From contig NZ_JAGTJJ010000019.1 of assembly GCF_028435365.1 (NCBI RefSeq), positions 62,001-126,000 on the forward strand: 64,000 nt of DNA. Direction: 5' to 3'. Shown piece after piece: positions 43,153 through 55,156 of this stretch. The position numbers were made by a program, and so were the translations under genes. Within the stretch, counting starts at the first letter, position 1; each line of letters starts with the position of its first letter. The notes beneath the pieces were generated by a model that was not told the DNA's origin, ran no database searches, and worked only from the letters and a program-made list of their open reading frames with translations. This DNA is from Polyangium jinanense (lineage in GTDB: Bacteria; Myxococcota; Polyangia; Polyangiales; Polyangiaceae).

Positions 43153-45044
43153 ACCGTCACCCTCCGATGGTACGTGAGCCACTCGATCGCGGTGACGAGG
43201 AGCACCGCGGCGAGCAAGTAGATCCAGATCTCGCGCCGCACGCCGACCTTGAACTCCCCAACGGGGCCCGCGGCGCGCCCGCCGACGACGAGCTCAGTTG
43301 CCGGTTTGATCACGCTCTCGGCCGGATCGACGAGGTTTGCCGCGAAGGTCGTGGTCTCGTCCGGGCCCGTGGACAGCTTGTAGAAACCCGCTTGCTGGCC
43401 GAGGAAGACCGCGCGGCCGTCCTTCACGGGCACCTCGCGCTTCGTTCCATCGGGCAATTCGAGCGTCGCTGTCGCCGCCGCGGACGAGGCCGGGATCTGC
43501 CAGACCGTGCCCGTGCGGAACGAGGAGATGTACTGCACGTCCTCCTCGACGAACTCGTTGATCGTGTTGAGCAAAAAGAGCGGCCAGGAGATCCGGAGCG
43601 GGAAATCGCTCTCGCGGACGTCGAAGCCGAGCGCGACGAACTTCACCCCCGCGCGGCTGCCGGCGATGAGGATCGGCCCCTTGTAGCTCTTGCCGATCAC
43701 CTTGTCCTCCTTCTCGCCCTTCAGCGGACGCGCGCGCCCAATGTTGACGTCCGAGAGGACCGTGTAGCGGAGGATCGGGTGCTTCTCGTCGAGCTCGTCG
43801 AAGCCGAGCCGATAGTTCGGATCCGTATCTTCGACGGGCTTGCCCACCTCGAACGGCACGTTCTCGCCCGAGGGGTTCAGGTAGAGCAGGCTGCCGCTAC
43901 CCGGCGCGACGTTCGGCGTCACGCCGTCGAAGATGGTCACGTCGAAGTTGCCCTTGGCCGGGTAACGCGACGGATCGATCGACGTGACCTCGAGATACTC
44001 GTCGAGCAGGAGCGCGGCTTCGAGGAACATGTTGCCCGTCGTGACGACCTGCACGCGGGCCCGCCTGCGCTCGGGCAAGAGCGCGAAGGCGTGATCGTCG
44101 GCGGGCAGATCGTCGCGGCTGCCGTTCGCGTAGGCGATCTTCGCTTCGAGCGTCTTCGATGCGCCCGAGAGATTCGGATAGAAGCGTGGCAGCCGCTCCT
44201 TCGGCCCGAGCCGGATCTGCGAGAGGTCCGTGAGCTGCCCGTCGCCGAAGAGCGAGAGCTCGACGTCGACCGGCTCTTCGTTCGTGTTCGTGACCTCGAG
44301 CATCACCTCGTAGCGGCTCTTGTCGAGCGGGTAACGCCGCACCGAGAAGCCCGTGATCGCGACGTTCGTCGCGCGTGATCCGATGGGCAGGTACGAGATC
44401 CGCACGTCGCCGAGCTCCACGGGCCCGGCCCCGTCGACCGCGGGGCCGAGCGCGCCGTCGGACACGACGATGATCTCCGGCGAGGAGAGGCCACGCAGCG
44501 TGTCGGCCCCGAAGCGCAAAGCCCGCGCGAAGTCGGCGCTCGCGTCCGTGGCCTTGATCGACGCGACGGCCGCTTCGAGATCGGGGATCTCGCTCGTCAT
44601 CGTGGAGAGCGGCGTCACGGCCGCATCCATCTGCGCGATGAGCATGCGATCGCTGCCCGAGAGGCCGCGGACCATGCGCTTGACCTCGTCCTTCGCGGCA
44701 TCGATGCGCGACGGTGCGGCGTCCGTGGCCTTCATGCTCGCGCTCGCGTCGACGAGCACGATGATATTCCGGCCTTCGAGGATGTTCGCCGCAGGGCGCG
44801 GATCGCCAAGCGCGAGGAGGAGGAGCGCGAGGAGCGCGAGCTGCAGGAGGAGCGAGAGGAAGCGCTTCAACTGCGAGAAGAGGCTCGTCGCCTCCTTGTC
44901 GCGCAGGATGCGCTCCCAGAGCTTCTCGAAGGGCACGGCGACGGGACGCCGGCGCAGCTTCAGGATGTAGAAGACGACGACCACGCTGCCGGCGAGGGCG
45001 CCGATCTGGAGCAGGGTCGCGAGCGGGACGCCGACGAAATGCAT
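43149..45044 (-). CDS. BatA-like membrane VWA protein
   Basis: This is a 631-residue protein. The N-terminal BatA-type segment has two helices (VPLATLLQIGALAGSVVVVFYILKLRRRPV in part, and FLSLLLQLALLALLLLALG). A VWA domain follows with MIDAS VLVDASASMKA near 96. A long extracytoplasmic region and one C-terminal helix (IWIYLLAAVLLVTAIEWLTY) complete it. It is transcribed three bases after the DUF58 gene and coupled by GTGA to the next gene. In MoxR systems these proteins form the membrane-side complex controlled by the ATPase. Confidence 0.87.
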   Translation of the reverse strand: MHFVGVPLATLLQIGALAGSVVVVFYILKLRRRPVAVPFEKLWERILRDKEATSLFSQLKRFLSLLLQLALLALLLLALGDPRPAANILEGRNIIVLVDASASMKATDAAPSRIDAAKDEVKRMVRGLSGSDRMLIAQMDAAVTPLSTMTSEIPDLEAAVASIKATDASADFARALRFGADTLRGLSSPEIIVVSDGALGPAVDGAGPVELGDVRISYLPIGSRATNVAITGFSVRRYPLDKSRYEVMLEVTNTNEEPVDVELSLFGDGQLTDLSQIRLGPKERLPRFYPNLSGASKTLEAKIAYANGSRDDLPADDHAFALLPERRRARVQVVTTGNMFLEAALLLDEYLEVTSIDPSRYPAKGNFDVTIFDGVTPNVAPGSGSLLYLNPSGENVPFEVGKPVEDTDPNYRLGFDELDEKHPILRYTVLSDVNIGRARPLKGEKEDKVIGKSYKGPILIAGSRAGVKFVALGFDVRESDFPLRISWPLFLLNTINEFVEEDVQYISSFRTGTVWQIPASSAAATATLELPDGTKREVPVKDGRAVFLGQQAGFYKLSTGPDETTTFAANLVDPAESVIKPATELVVGGRAAGPVGEFKVGVRREIWIYLLAAVLLVTAIEWLTYHRRVTV

Positions 45045-45047
45045 GGC

Positions 45048-45995
45048 CTACCGGAGGAAGCCGCCGCGGCGGAAGACGCGGAGGATGAGCTCGTCGAAGG
45101 ACACGTCGACGTCGGCGCGGAAGTAACTCACCTGGCGCGTCGTGCAGAACCGCTGCACCTCGTCCAGGTACCCGTCGTACGCCTGCTGGTATTTTTCGAG
45201 CACCTTGGCCGTGACCGTGACCTCGCGCTCCGTGCCCGTCTCGCAGTCGTACACGCGCACGTCGCCCTTGATGTCGGGCCGCGCGTCGTGCGGATCGACG
45301 AGATGGATCACGTACGGCTCGAAGCGGTTGAAACGCAGCACGTTGATGCCGCGCTCGAAGCCCTCCGGATCGTAGAGATCGGTGAGCAGCACGGCGAGTC
45401 CGCGCCGTTTGTGCTGCGCGACGAACGTCTTCATCGCCGTGCCGAGGTCCGTCGGGCCCTCGGCCTTCACGCCGTTGAGGAAGCGGAAGATGCGGAAGAT
45501 GCGCGCCTTGCCGCGCGTCGTCGGCATCCGCCCGCTGATCTCGTCCGTGGCCGCGACGATCGCGATCCGATCGAGGTTCGCGAGGCCGACGTACGCGAGC
45601 GCCGCACAAAGCCGCTTCGCCTGCCGGAGCTTCTCGCCTTCGCCGAAGCCCATCGACGAGGACGTATCGAGGATGAAGTAGATCGCGAGATCCTCTTCCT
45701 CCTCGTAGAGCCGGATCAGCAGCCGATCGAACTTCTGGTAGGCGTTCCAGTCGAGGTAGCGGATGTCGTCGCCGGGCGCGTAGTCGCGGTGATCGGCGAA
45801 CTCGATGCCCGAGCCCGTCTTCTTCGTCCGCCGCTCGGCGCGCATCGCGCCCGAGAAGACGCGGCGGCTCACCATCGCGAGGAACTCGAGCTTGCGCTGG
45901 AACTCGTCGTCGAAGAGGTCGTCTTCGCCGGCCGCGCCGCCGCGGCGCAAGGACGGCTTGTCGGGCCGGAGCCCCAGGAACTCGAGCACACCCAT
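45048..45995 (-). CDS. DUF58 protein of the MoxR operon
   Basis: ATG 45995-45993 gives 315 residues; the longer frame to 46124 adds only non-native basic residues inside the MoxR coding region. The DUF58 signature RRVFSGAMRAERR, DHRDYAPGDDIRYLDWNAYQKFDRLLIRLY (in part) is followed by a VWA-like fold with DTSSSMGFGEGE near 133 and VLLTDLYDPEG. DUF58 proteins are cytoplasmic partners of MoxR ATPases and contain a degenerate VWA. It starts 14 bases after the MoxR stop and lies 3 bases before the BatA-like gene. Confidence 0.92.
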   Translation of the reverse strand: MGVLEFLGLRPDKPSLRRGGAAGEDDLFDDEFQRKLEFLAMVSRRVFSGAMRAERRTKKTGSGIEFADHRDYAPGDDIRYLDWNAYQKFDRLLIRLYEEEEDLAIYFILDTSSSMGFGEGEKLRQAKRLCAALAYVGLANLDRIAIVAATDEISGRMPTTRGKARIFRIFRFLNGVKAEGPTDLGTAMKTFVAQHKRRGLAVLLTDLYDPEGFERGINVLRFNRFEPYVIHLVDPHDARPDIKGDVRVYDCETGTEREVTVTAKVLEKYQQAYDGYLDEVQRFCTTRQVSYFRADVDVSFDELILRVFRRGGFLR

Positions 45996-46009
45996 GGCGA
46001 GGACGATCC

Positions 46010-47011
<1,002 letters not shown>

Positions 47012-47063
47012 CTCTTCCCCTATCGTTCTACTTGGAAAAACCAATCGTGCCCGCGCGCGCCGC

Positions 47064-49061
47064 TCACTCCCTGGGTCGAATGAGCTGGAAATAGCGGTGC
47101 ACGTAGAATCGGTACCCGTCGGGCACCTTTTCTTTGTTGATTTGCTCCTCGGCGACGGTCCTGTACTGCGTGAAGACCTTCTTGTAGCCGCCGCCCCGGA
47201 AGCCCTTCTCGGCCGCCGCGAGGATCACCTCGCTGTTCGAAGGACCGCCGCCGGAATCGAGCCCCTGGGCCTGCACGTCCTGCGTCCCCATCTTGGGATC
47301 GGTGCGCTTGCCGGCGATGTCGCCGTCGTGCCCCGAGCCGACGCCCTTACCGCCCGGCTCCGTGCCCTGACCGCCCTGCCCCTGGCCCTCGCCCTGGCCT
47401 TGCCCCTGGCCCTCGCCCTGGCCTTGCCCCTGCCCCTGCCCACTGCCTTGCGAGAGCACGAGCATCTTCTTGCCGCCGGGGCCGATCACCCACTGTTTGC
47501 CCTGACCACCGCTCTGCTGGCCGCCGTTCTGGCCGTTCTGACCATCCTGGCCCTCGCCATCCTGGCCCTCTTGACCGTCCTGACCCTCTTGGCCTTGGCC
47601 TTCCTGACCCTGGCCTTGTTGCGGCTGACCTTGCCCCTGCCCGCCCCGCGCGCGTTTGCCGAAGCGAAGCATGCGGGCCATGCGCTGCTTGCCCGATTGC
47701 CCCTGCTGCCGGAGCATCTCGCGCAGCTCTTCGAGCCGCTGCCTTAGCTCTTCCTTCTCCTTCTCGGACATCTCCTCCTGCTGCATGCGGTTGATGTCCT
47801 CGGCAGCCTGTTCGAGATCCTCGGCGGACGCGCCGAGCTCGCGCATCAGATCCTCGGCCGCCTTCGCGAGCGCGCGATCGAGTTTGTCGAGCTGCCGCCC
47901 GAGGCGTTCCTGCTTCTCCGCCTCGCGATCGAGCCGCTCGAGCTCGCGCTCCTTCTTCTTGAGCAGGCGCTCCTCTTGCTCGTCCTGCGGGCCGCCGTCC
48001 TGCTCGTTCTTCTTTTGCTTCTTCTTGAGCAGCTCCTCGCGGGCCTCGGCGCGCTTCTCGTTGATCGCGGCGAGCGCCTCCTTCTGCCGATCGGAGGCCT
48101 TCTTCAGCGCGTCCTTGAGCCGCTCGAGCGAGGCCTTGTCGGGCTTCTTCTTCCCGTCGCGCAGCCGCTCGGCGAGCTCCTTCAGGTCCTTCTTCGCCTT
48201 CTCGAGGTCCTTCTTCTTCAGCGACTCGCCGACGGGCTTCGAGAGCTCGCTCGATTCGAGGTCCTTGCCCATCTGCTCGAGCGCCTCTTCGAGCGCCTTC
48301 CGATCGGCCTCGGCGCCCTTCAGAAGGTCACGCTCGATGGCCTCCATCTTGCGGAAGGCCTCGGTGCGATCGAGCCGCTTGTTCGCGATGTCCTCGACGA
48401 GCTGGTTGAACCTCTCGATCGCGGCCTGCACCTCGGGCGTCTGATCCTTCTTCGCGAGCTCCTTCGCGGCCTCGCGGAAGAGCTCCAGATCGTCGTCCGA
48501 GAGCGCGACCGCGTCGATCGTGCGGAGCTGCGGCGGCGCCTCCTTGATCGGCGTGCGGATCTCGAAGAGCGCGAGCGCGACGGCGCCGATGCCCACGAAA
48601 AGCGCCGCGAGATAGTCCGAGGGCAAACGGATCGGCGCGGCCTTGCTAGGCTTCAGATCCCGCGCGTTCTCGACCGCGTCATCGATGGCGACCTCCATCA
48701 GCGGCGTGCGCTCGGAGGTCTTGATCGCGTCGAACGCGAGCGCGTTCGTGAGCCGGTCGTGGAGTTTGTGATGGCGATCGAGCGCGATCGTCCCGGCCCG
48801 CGGCGGGAGCTTTCGGAGGAGCCCCACGAGCGCCACGGCGACGACGGCCGCGGCGGCGCCGATCAGGATGTGGCGCGCGCGCTGCTCGGAGAGGTGGTCG
48901 GGGAACAACTTGCGGCACGCGAGGGTGCCTGCGACGACGGCAAACGCCAGCGTGAGCGCGTTCGGCACGTAACGTACGGCCCGCGCGATGCGCAGCCGGA
49001 GCGAGACGATCGCTGCGGCGCGGCGGATGCGAGAGAGCCCTTGGGTACGGTGATCGCTCAC
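47064..49061 (-). CDS. Membrane coiled-coil protein with Gly/Gln-rich segment, first gene of MoxR operon
   Basis: The 665-residue protein starts at GTG 49061-49059. Three helices lie in residues 25-180. A long charged coiled coil runs from about 200 to 475, rich in Lys, Glu and Leu. Residues about 480-600 are Gly/Gln/Glu-rich (GQGQPQQGQ, GQGEGQGQG) with repetitive coding. The last 60 residues are a folded-looking end (SEVILAAAEKGFRGGGYKKVF). It resembles DUF4175-type proteins found upstream of MoxR genes. It may anchor the ATPase complex at the membrane. A candidate ECF promoter lies 70-94 bases before the start. Confidence 0.82.
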   Translation of the reverse strand: MSDHRTQGLSRIRRAAAIVSLRLRIARAVRYVPNALTLAFAVVAGTLACRKLFPDHLSEQRARHILIGAAAAVVAVALVGLLRKLPPRAGTIALDRHHKLHDRLTNALAFDAIKTSERTPLMEVAIDDAVENARDLKPSKAAPIRLPSDYLAALFVGIGAVALALFEIRTPIKEAPPQLRTIDAVALSDDDLELFREAAKELAKKDQTPEVQAAIERFNQLVEDIANKRLDRTEAFRKMEAIERDLLKGAEADRKALEEALEQMGKDLESSELSKPVGESLKKKDLEKAKKDLKELAERLRDGKKKPDKASLERLKDALKKASDRQKEALAAINEKRAEAREELLKKKQKKNEQDGGPQDEQEERLLKKKERELERLDREAEKQERLGRQLDKLDRALAKAAEDLMRELGASAEDLEQAAEDINRMQQEEMSEKEKEELRQRLEELREMLRQQGQSGKQRMARMLRFGKRARGGQGQGQPQQGQGQEGQGQEGQDGQEGQDGEGQDGQNGQNGGQQSGGQGKQWVIGPGGKKMLVLSQGSGQGQGQGQGEGQGQGQGEGQGQGGQGTEPGGKGVGSGHDGDIAGKRTDPKMGTQDVQAQGLDSGGGPSNSEVILAAAEKGFRGGGYKKVFTQYRTVAEEQINKEKVPDGYRFYVHRYFQLIRPRE

Positions 49062-49130
49062 GGTAGAAGTCGCTCCGATCGCCCCGGGAGGACCGATCGC
49101 CGGGTGGTGAGGGGCGTCATTGTAGCTGTT

Positions 49131-49155
49131 GACGTTTCGAGCGCTCGTAAGTTCC
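49131..49155 (-). promoter_or_regulatory. Candidate ECF sigma promoter of the MoxR operon
   Basis: On the minus strand GGAACTT (from 49155) and CGTC (49134-49131) are separated so that GGAAC and CGTC lie 16 bases apart. This matches the GGAAC-N16/17-CGTC pattern of many ECF sigma factors, and is placed about 70 bases upstream of the GTG start. No sigma gene is nearby. The match is by eye only. Confidence 0.45.
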
Positions 49156-49350
49156 TAACCTTGGGAACGCGCCGCGCATCGCGATCTTACGCGCCATGTG
49201 CCTGGATGATTCCCCCACGGCGCAAGCACGTTCGGGGCTGCCCCCTACCCGCCTCCAGGAACCTCGCAGCTCGCAAGCAGCCACAAACGACGAAGGGCGC
49301 TTCGGACGAAGACCGTCCGCCGCGCCCTCCTCGTGCCGGCCCTCGTGTCG

Positions 49351-50121
49351 TCAGCTCGATCGACGCGCGGCCGCGCGGGGCTTCTTCGCCGTCGACTTCC
49401 GCCCCGCCGTCGACTTCGCCTTCGTGGGCGCCGCCTTCTTCGTCGCAGCCGCCTTGCCGCCCGAAGCCTTCTTCGTGGCCTTCTTCGCGGCTGCCTTCTT
49501 CGCCGGCGCCGCGGCCTTCGCGGCCGGCTTCTTCGTGGTCTTTGCGGCCTTCGCCGTGGCCTTTCCGGCCTTCTTCGCGGCGGCCTTCTTCACCGGCTTC
49601 TTCGCGGCCTTCTTCGCGACGCGCGCGGGCTTCGGCGCGGGCGCGGGCGCGGCTTCCTCGGCCGGCTCCTCGTCGAGGTCGGCGTCGTCGAGCGCGCGGC
49701 GCGCCGGCATCTCCTTGCCGTACTTCGCGAGCAGCTCGCCGATCTTCTCGTCGAGCTTGGCGAACTCGAACGGCTTGTCGAGCCACCCGTCGGCGAAGAG
49801 CGGCGAGGTCATCGCGTTCATGCTCTCGCCGATCCCCGTGAGCATGAGGACGGGCGTGTTCGCGAGCGTTCCGCCCGCGGCGCCCGGTGCCTTGACGAGC
49901 TTCGCGACTTCCCAGCCGCTCATCTGCGGCATCATCACGTCGAGCATCACCAGATCCGGGTGATGCTGCTGCGTCAGGCGCCAGGCGGTCTCGCCGTCGG
50001 CGGCATCGTGAACCTGGAAGCCGAGGGTCTTCAAATGCCGCGCCACCAGGCTCAGCATGGCGGGCTCGTCCTCGGCGACGACGACGGTGAGAGGCTTCGT
50101 GCTGGTGCTGGCGGACGACAT
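49351..50121 (-). CDS. Response-regulator receiver fused to histone H1-like tail
   Basis: From ATG 50121-50119 the product is 256 residues. The receiver has acidic pair ED at 17-18, phospho-acceptor D61 in VMLDVMMPQMSG, and K116 in WLDKPF, so it can be phosphorylated. After an acidic linker (DDADLDEEPAEEA) the last 100 residues are AKKA, PKPAR, KKPVKKAAAKK-type repeats like eukaryotic histone H1 and bacterial Hc1/AlgP tails. Such tails bind DNA without sequence preference. Phosphorylation could thus control chromatin-like DNA binding. There is no classical output domain. No kinase gene lies next to it. Confidence 0.88.
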   Translation of the reverse strand: MSSASTSTKPLTVVVAEDEPAMLSLVARHLKTLGFQVHDAADGETAWRLTQQHHPDLVMLDVMMPQMSGWEVAKLVKAPGAAGGTLANTPVLMLTGIGESMNAMTSPLFADGWLDKPFEFAKLDEKIGELLAKYGKEMPARRALDDADLDEEPAEEAAPAPAPKPARVAKKAAKKPVKKAAAKKAGKATAKAAKTTKKPAAKAAAPAKKAAAKKATKKASGGKAAATKKAAPTKAKSTAGRKSTAKKPRAAARRSS

Positions 50122-50372
50122 CGTTTCGGGATGAGAGTACGCCGAAGGGGAGAAGGTCAAGGCCTACATGCGCCGGGCACTTTCACCGCAGCGCTTCGGA
50201 GCCCCGGCGCAGGCGCCCCGGCCCGGAAGCAACGAGGACGCCTGGACATTCCCGATGCCGTCGTAGAGTCCTGCACCTACACGCGGACGCGCATCGGGGA
50301 GCGCCGGACGAACTTCGCCGCGACGTACCTCGTTCCCTCGGACGCAAACTCGGGCGAGCATGGAGGCGCACC

Positions 50373-51380
50373 ATGACCACCCAGGACCTCGCCGCCGTGA
50401 GCGGCGCCACGGGATTCATCGGCTCGGCCGTCGTTCGCAAATTGCTCGACGCGGGGCGCAAGGTACGCGCGCTCGTCGAGCCCGGCGCCAATCCGAAAAA
50501 CCTCGCGGGTTTGCCCGCGGATCGTGTCGAGCAGGTCGAGGTCGACGTCTGCGATGCGAAAGGCATGCGCAAGGCACTCGAAGGCGCGAGCGCGTTTTAC
50601 CACCTCGCGGCGATCTACAAGGTGTGGATGCCCGATCCGACGCCGATCCACCGCGTCAACATCGAGGGCACGTTGACCTCGCTCCTCGCGGCCCGCGATG
50701 TCGGCGTGCGCCGCGTGATCTACACGTCCTCGATCGCGGCCGTCGGCTTGAAGGAGGACGGGACGCCCGCGGACGAGTCGACGCCGTGGAACCTCTGGAA
50801 CATCGCGAACGACTACATCTCCTCGAAGTACCACGCCGAACGGGTCGTCACGCGCCTCGCCGAGGCGGGTTTTCCCGTGGTGATCGTGAACCCCGCGTTC
50901 CCCTTCGGCCCGCGCGACATCGGGCCCACGCCGACGGGCGGGATCATCCTCTCGTTCCTCCAGGGAAAGATGCCCGGCGTGGGGAAAGGCGGGTTCTGCG
51001 CGGTGGACGTGGACGACGTCGCGACGGCGCACGTCGCGGCCGAGACGCGCGGGCGGTTCGGCGAGCGGTACATCCTGGGAAACCACAACGTCACGTTCCG
51101 CGCGTTCCTCGAGCTCGTGGCCGAGGTCTCGGGGAGGAAGCCGCCGCGGCTACCGATCCCCTCGGGCCTCGCGCGGACCATGGCCGCAGGCCTCGAATTC
51201 TGGTCCGATCACGTGAGCCACGCGCCGCCGATCGCCACGTACAAGAGCGTCCGCTACATGCAGGAGTACGCGTACTTCAGCGGCGAGAAGGCGCGGCGCG
51301 AGCTCGGCATGCCGTGTACGCCGCTCCGGACCTCGGTGGAGCGCGCGGTCGAGTATTTCCGGACGAACGGGATGGTCTAG
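50373..51380 (+). CDS. NAD-dependent epimerase/dehydratase (HpnA-like extended SDR)
   Basis: The 335-residue extended SDR has cofactor motif VSGATGFIGSAVVRKLL, catalytic TSSIAAVG and YISSKY (Y-x3-K), and NPAFPFGPRDIGPTPTGGIIL, which is typical of hopanoid-associated sugar epimerases (HpnA) and related dihydroflavonol-reductase-like enzymes. It probably changes a sugar or hydroxyl group on a lipid-linked or terpenoid substrate. No hopanoid synthesis genes are adjacent, so a specific role is not assigned. It converges with the next gene, overlapping by four bases. Confidence 0.85.
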   Translation: MTTQDLAAVSGATGFIGSAVVRKLLDAGRKVRALVEPGANPKNLAGLPADRVEQVEVDVCDAKGMRKALEGASAFYHLAAIYKVWMPDPTPIHRVNIEGTLTSLLAARDVGVRRVIYTSSIAAVGLKEDGTPADESTPWNLWNIANDYISSKYHAERVVTRLAEAGFPVVIVNPAFPFGPRDIGPTPTGGIILSFLQGKMPGVGKGGFCAVDVDDVATAHVAAETRGRFGERYILGNHNVTFRAFLELVAEVSGRKPPRLPIPSGLARTMAAGLEFWSDHVSHAPPIATYKSVRYMQEYAYFSGEKARRELGMPCTPLRTSVERAVEYFRTNGMV

Positions 51381-51985
51381 GCGGCGCGCGCGAGGGTGAT
51401 CTTGTCGGATTGTCCGGCCGCGTAGAAAGAGCGAAGCGCGCGGCGCATGCGATCGAAGTGGCCACGCCGCGCGAAGGTCTCTTCGAGCCTGCCGGCGAAG
51501 CGGGCGGCGAGATCGTTCGCGAGGCGGTAGCGATCGCCGCGTTCGGTGCCCGGCGGATGGAGATACTCGACGGCTTCGAAGAGCCGCGCGCGGATGCGGG
51601 CCGCGCGGTCCGGATCGAAGCGGCGCGCGGCGAGCGGGCCGTGCACGAAGAGCACGTACTTGTCGACCTCGGCCTGGAGCTCGAGCTCGAGCTGCGTGAC
51701 CGGCAGCTCACGTCGCGCACGCTCGGCCAGGCAGAGGAAATGGCTCACTCCCTCCACCACCTGGCAGAGCAGATCGAACGGGAGGTTCTTCGATTCGAGC
51801 GCCGCGCGCGGCAGGTGGAGCAAGAGCGAGACGCCATCCTCGTCCTCGCGCACGAAAAGCACCTCGCGCCCTTCGTCTTCCGACGCGTCGATCGGCCGGA
51901 TGAAGTCCTCCACCGAGGGCGCCTCCGGGATGCCGTACGTGCCTTCGAGCGCTGCCTGAATGCGCGCGGGCAGCGAGGGCGCCAT
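51377..51985 (-). CDS. Hypothetical protein
   Basis: The 202-residue protein is Leu/Arg/Glu-rich and mostly helical, with EVLFVREDEDGVSLLLHLP and DLLCQVVEGVSHFLCLAERARR segments and no signal or membrane helix. Its ATG shares a base with the TGA of the upstream gene (TGATG), so the two are translated together. It is probably cytoplasmic. I do not recognise the family. The pair sits between a sugar-epimerase-like gene and the groESL operon without an evident link. Confidence 0.72.
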   Translation of the reverse strand: MAPSLPARIQAALEGTYGIPEAPSVEDFIRPIDASEDEGREVLFVREDEDGVSLLLHLPRAALESKNLPFDLLCQVVEGVSHFLCLAERARRELPVTQLELELQAEVDKYVLFVHGPLAARRFDPDRAARIRARLFEAVEYLHPPGTERGDRYRLANDLAARFAGRLEETFARRGHFDRMRRALRSFYAAGQSDKITLARAA

Positions 51986-52542
51986 CAGTGGACGCCCTCC
52001 TTTCCACGCACGGGCACGAGCCCACGCGCGCCGAGCTCTTCCGCGAGGCGTGACGATCCCGTGCGCAGCCAGCGCTCGTAGAGCTTGAGCAGCCCGCGCT
52101 GGCCTTGCGCGCCCTTTGCGATGGCGCCGTCGGCGACCTCGTTCAGGACCTCCACGAATTGCTCGAATCGGTCGGCGAGCTCCGACAGGACGTCGTGGGT
52201 CGCGCGCTGGCCCGGCGTGCGCAGCATGGCCGAGGCGTTGTCGTACGCGGTCGCGCCGACGCGGATCACGTAGCCGCGATCGATGCCGCGCAGCTCGACA
52301 TGGCTGCCGAAGAAGCCGACCCCGTAGAGCACGCCGTCGCCGAGCGCGCGCAGGCGCCGGAAACGCGTGGCCCCCGAGGCCTTGAGCGCGTCGTGGAGCT
52401 GGAAGGCGAGGGGTCGGGAAAAAGCCGACTCGTTTTCCTCGCTAGGGTGGGCATAGTCACAGAGAACACCGACGAGGTAATGAGACGCCGCCGCGGAGGC
52501 CTCCATCTTCCGCGAGCGCAGCGCATCGCCAACGGCGCTCAT
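51985..52542 (-). CDS. Hypothetical protein coupled to the next gene
   Basis: ATG 52542-52540 gives 185 residues; a longer frame to 52647 adds a basic Ser/Arg-rich lead of doubtful reality. The sequence is mixed alpha/beta with ALGDGVLYGVGFFGSHVELRG and a helical C-terminal half, with no signal peptide. It is the first of two overlapping genes. No family recognised. A regulatory or adaptor pair is possible. Confidence 0.7.
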   Translation of the reverse strand: MSAVGDALRSRKMEASAAASHYLVGVLCDYAHPSEENESAFSRPLAFQLHDALKASGATRFRRLRALGDGVLYGVGFFGSHVELRGIDRGYVIRVGATAYDNASAMLRTPGQRATHDVLSELADRFEQFVEVLNEVADGAIAKGAQGQRGLLKLYERWLRTGSSRLAEELGARGLVPVRGKEGVH

Positions 52543-52857
52543 GAAGTAGTCAGAGATACTGGGAGAGATCGCAATGCTGGTTGTACGGCTCACGGGGCAC
52601 CTCGTCCTGGACGGGGCGCCTCGGGACCGGGATCCAGCAGGCGCCACGCGCCCGGTTGAACAGCTCGTCCTCGAAAGACCGGAGACAGAGGCTTCGCGGA
52701 CGGCTCGGGGCCGGACGCGGGCCTCATGAACGGAATCTACCGCAGCGGGCGCACGACGCCCAGCGGACGGCAGATGGTTTTACGTGGGATTCCGAGGATT
52801 TGTGGCCACCCCCAGGGGCGGCTGCCAGCGATCGCGAAGGCCGTGATTTGCAGCCGC
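52543..52857. other. Intergenic region before the groESL promoter
   Basis: About 315 bases lie between the start of the minus-strand hypothetical gene and the groESL -35. It must contain the promoter of the minus-strand pair. I see no ORF with credible coding features, RNA gene or strong repeat in it. Confidence 0.4.
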
Positions 52858-52885
52858 TTGACAGCCGAACGACCATGACTATCTT
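52858..52885 (+). promoter_or_regulatory. Housekeeping-sigma promoter of groES-groEL
   Basis: A perfect -35 TTGACA (52858-52863) is followed 16 bases later by a -10-like TATCTT (52880-52885, 4 of 6 matches to TATAAT). The CIRCE element begins 12 bases further on, at or near the expected transcription start, which is the classic HrcA-repressed layout. Confidence 0.7.
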
Positions 52886-52897
52886 CCGCGCCGTTCG

Positions 52898-52924
52898 TTA
52901 GCACTCACCCCCCGTGAGTGCTAA
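52898..52924. promoter_or_regulatory. CIRCE operator (HrcA binding site)
   Basis: TTAGCACTC-N9-GAGTGCTAA is an exact match to the CIRCE consensus, 124 bases upstream of the groES ATG. HrcA binds it and represses groESL until heat or misfolding stress releases it. hrcA is not in the window. The leader between it and groES also has a small hairpin CCCATT-GCG-AATGGG at 52996-53010. Confidence 0.96.
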
Positions 52925-53047
52925 CAATCGAAAAACCGCAAGCTCATCGGGCATGTGGCGGGGGCGCCCACAGATGAATGCGCGCCCCGCGCCTGCCCAT
53001 TGCGAATGGGATCTGGTGGCTCTCGGCCACCCCCGGAGGGTTTCACG

Positions 53048-55010
<1,963 letters not shown>

Positions 55011-55057
55011 TCCGACGGGCGTCGTGACACCCACGACGCAATCGTGAAAGCACAGCG

Positions 55058-55092
55058 AAGGCCGGCCCTGTGAGGGGTCGGCCTTTTGCTTT
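55058..55092 (+). terminator. Terminator of the groESL operon
   Basis: AAGGCCGGCCC pairs with GGGTCGGCCTT (one G-U pair) around a six-base loop, followed by TTGCTTT. It lies 48 bases after the groEL stop and is the clearest intrinsic-type terminator in the window. Confidence 0.75.
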
Positions 55093-55156
55093 CCATGGCG
55101 CACGAACCCGACGATGCAGCGCGCCATCGAGGCCGGAGCCTTGCTACAGTGGAGGC

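Noticed and set aside
40282..43221. A 979-codon plus-strand frame
   Set aside because: It is antisense to the VWA gene of the MoxR operon, with no domains and an Arg-rich composition.
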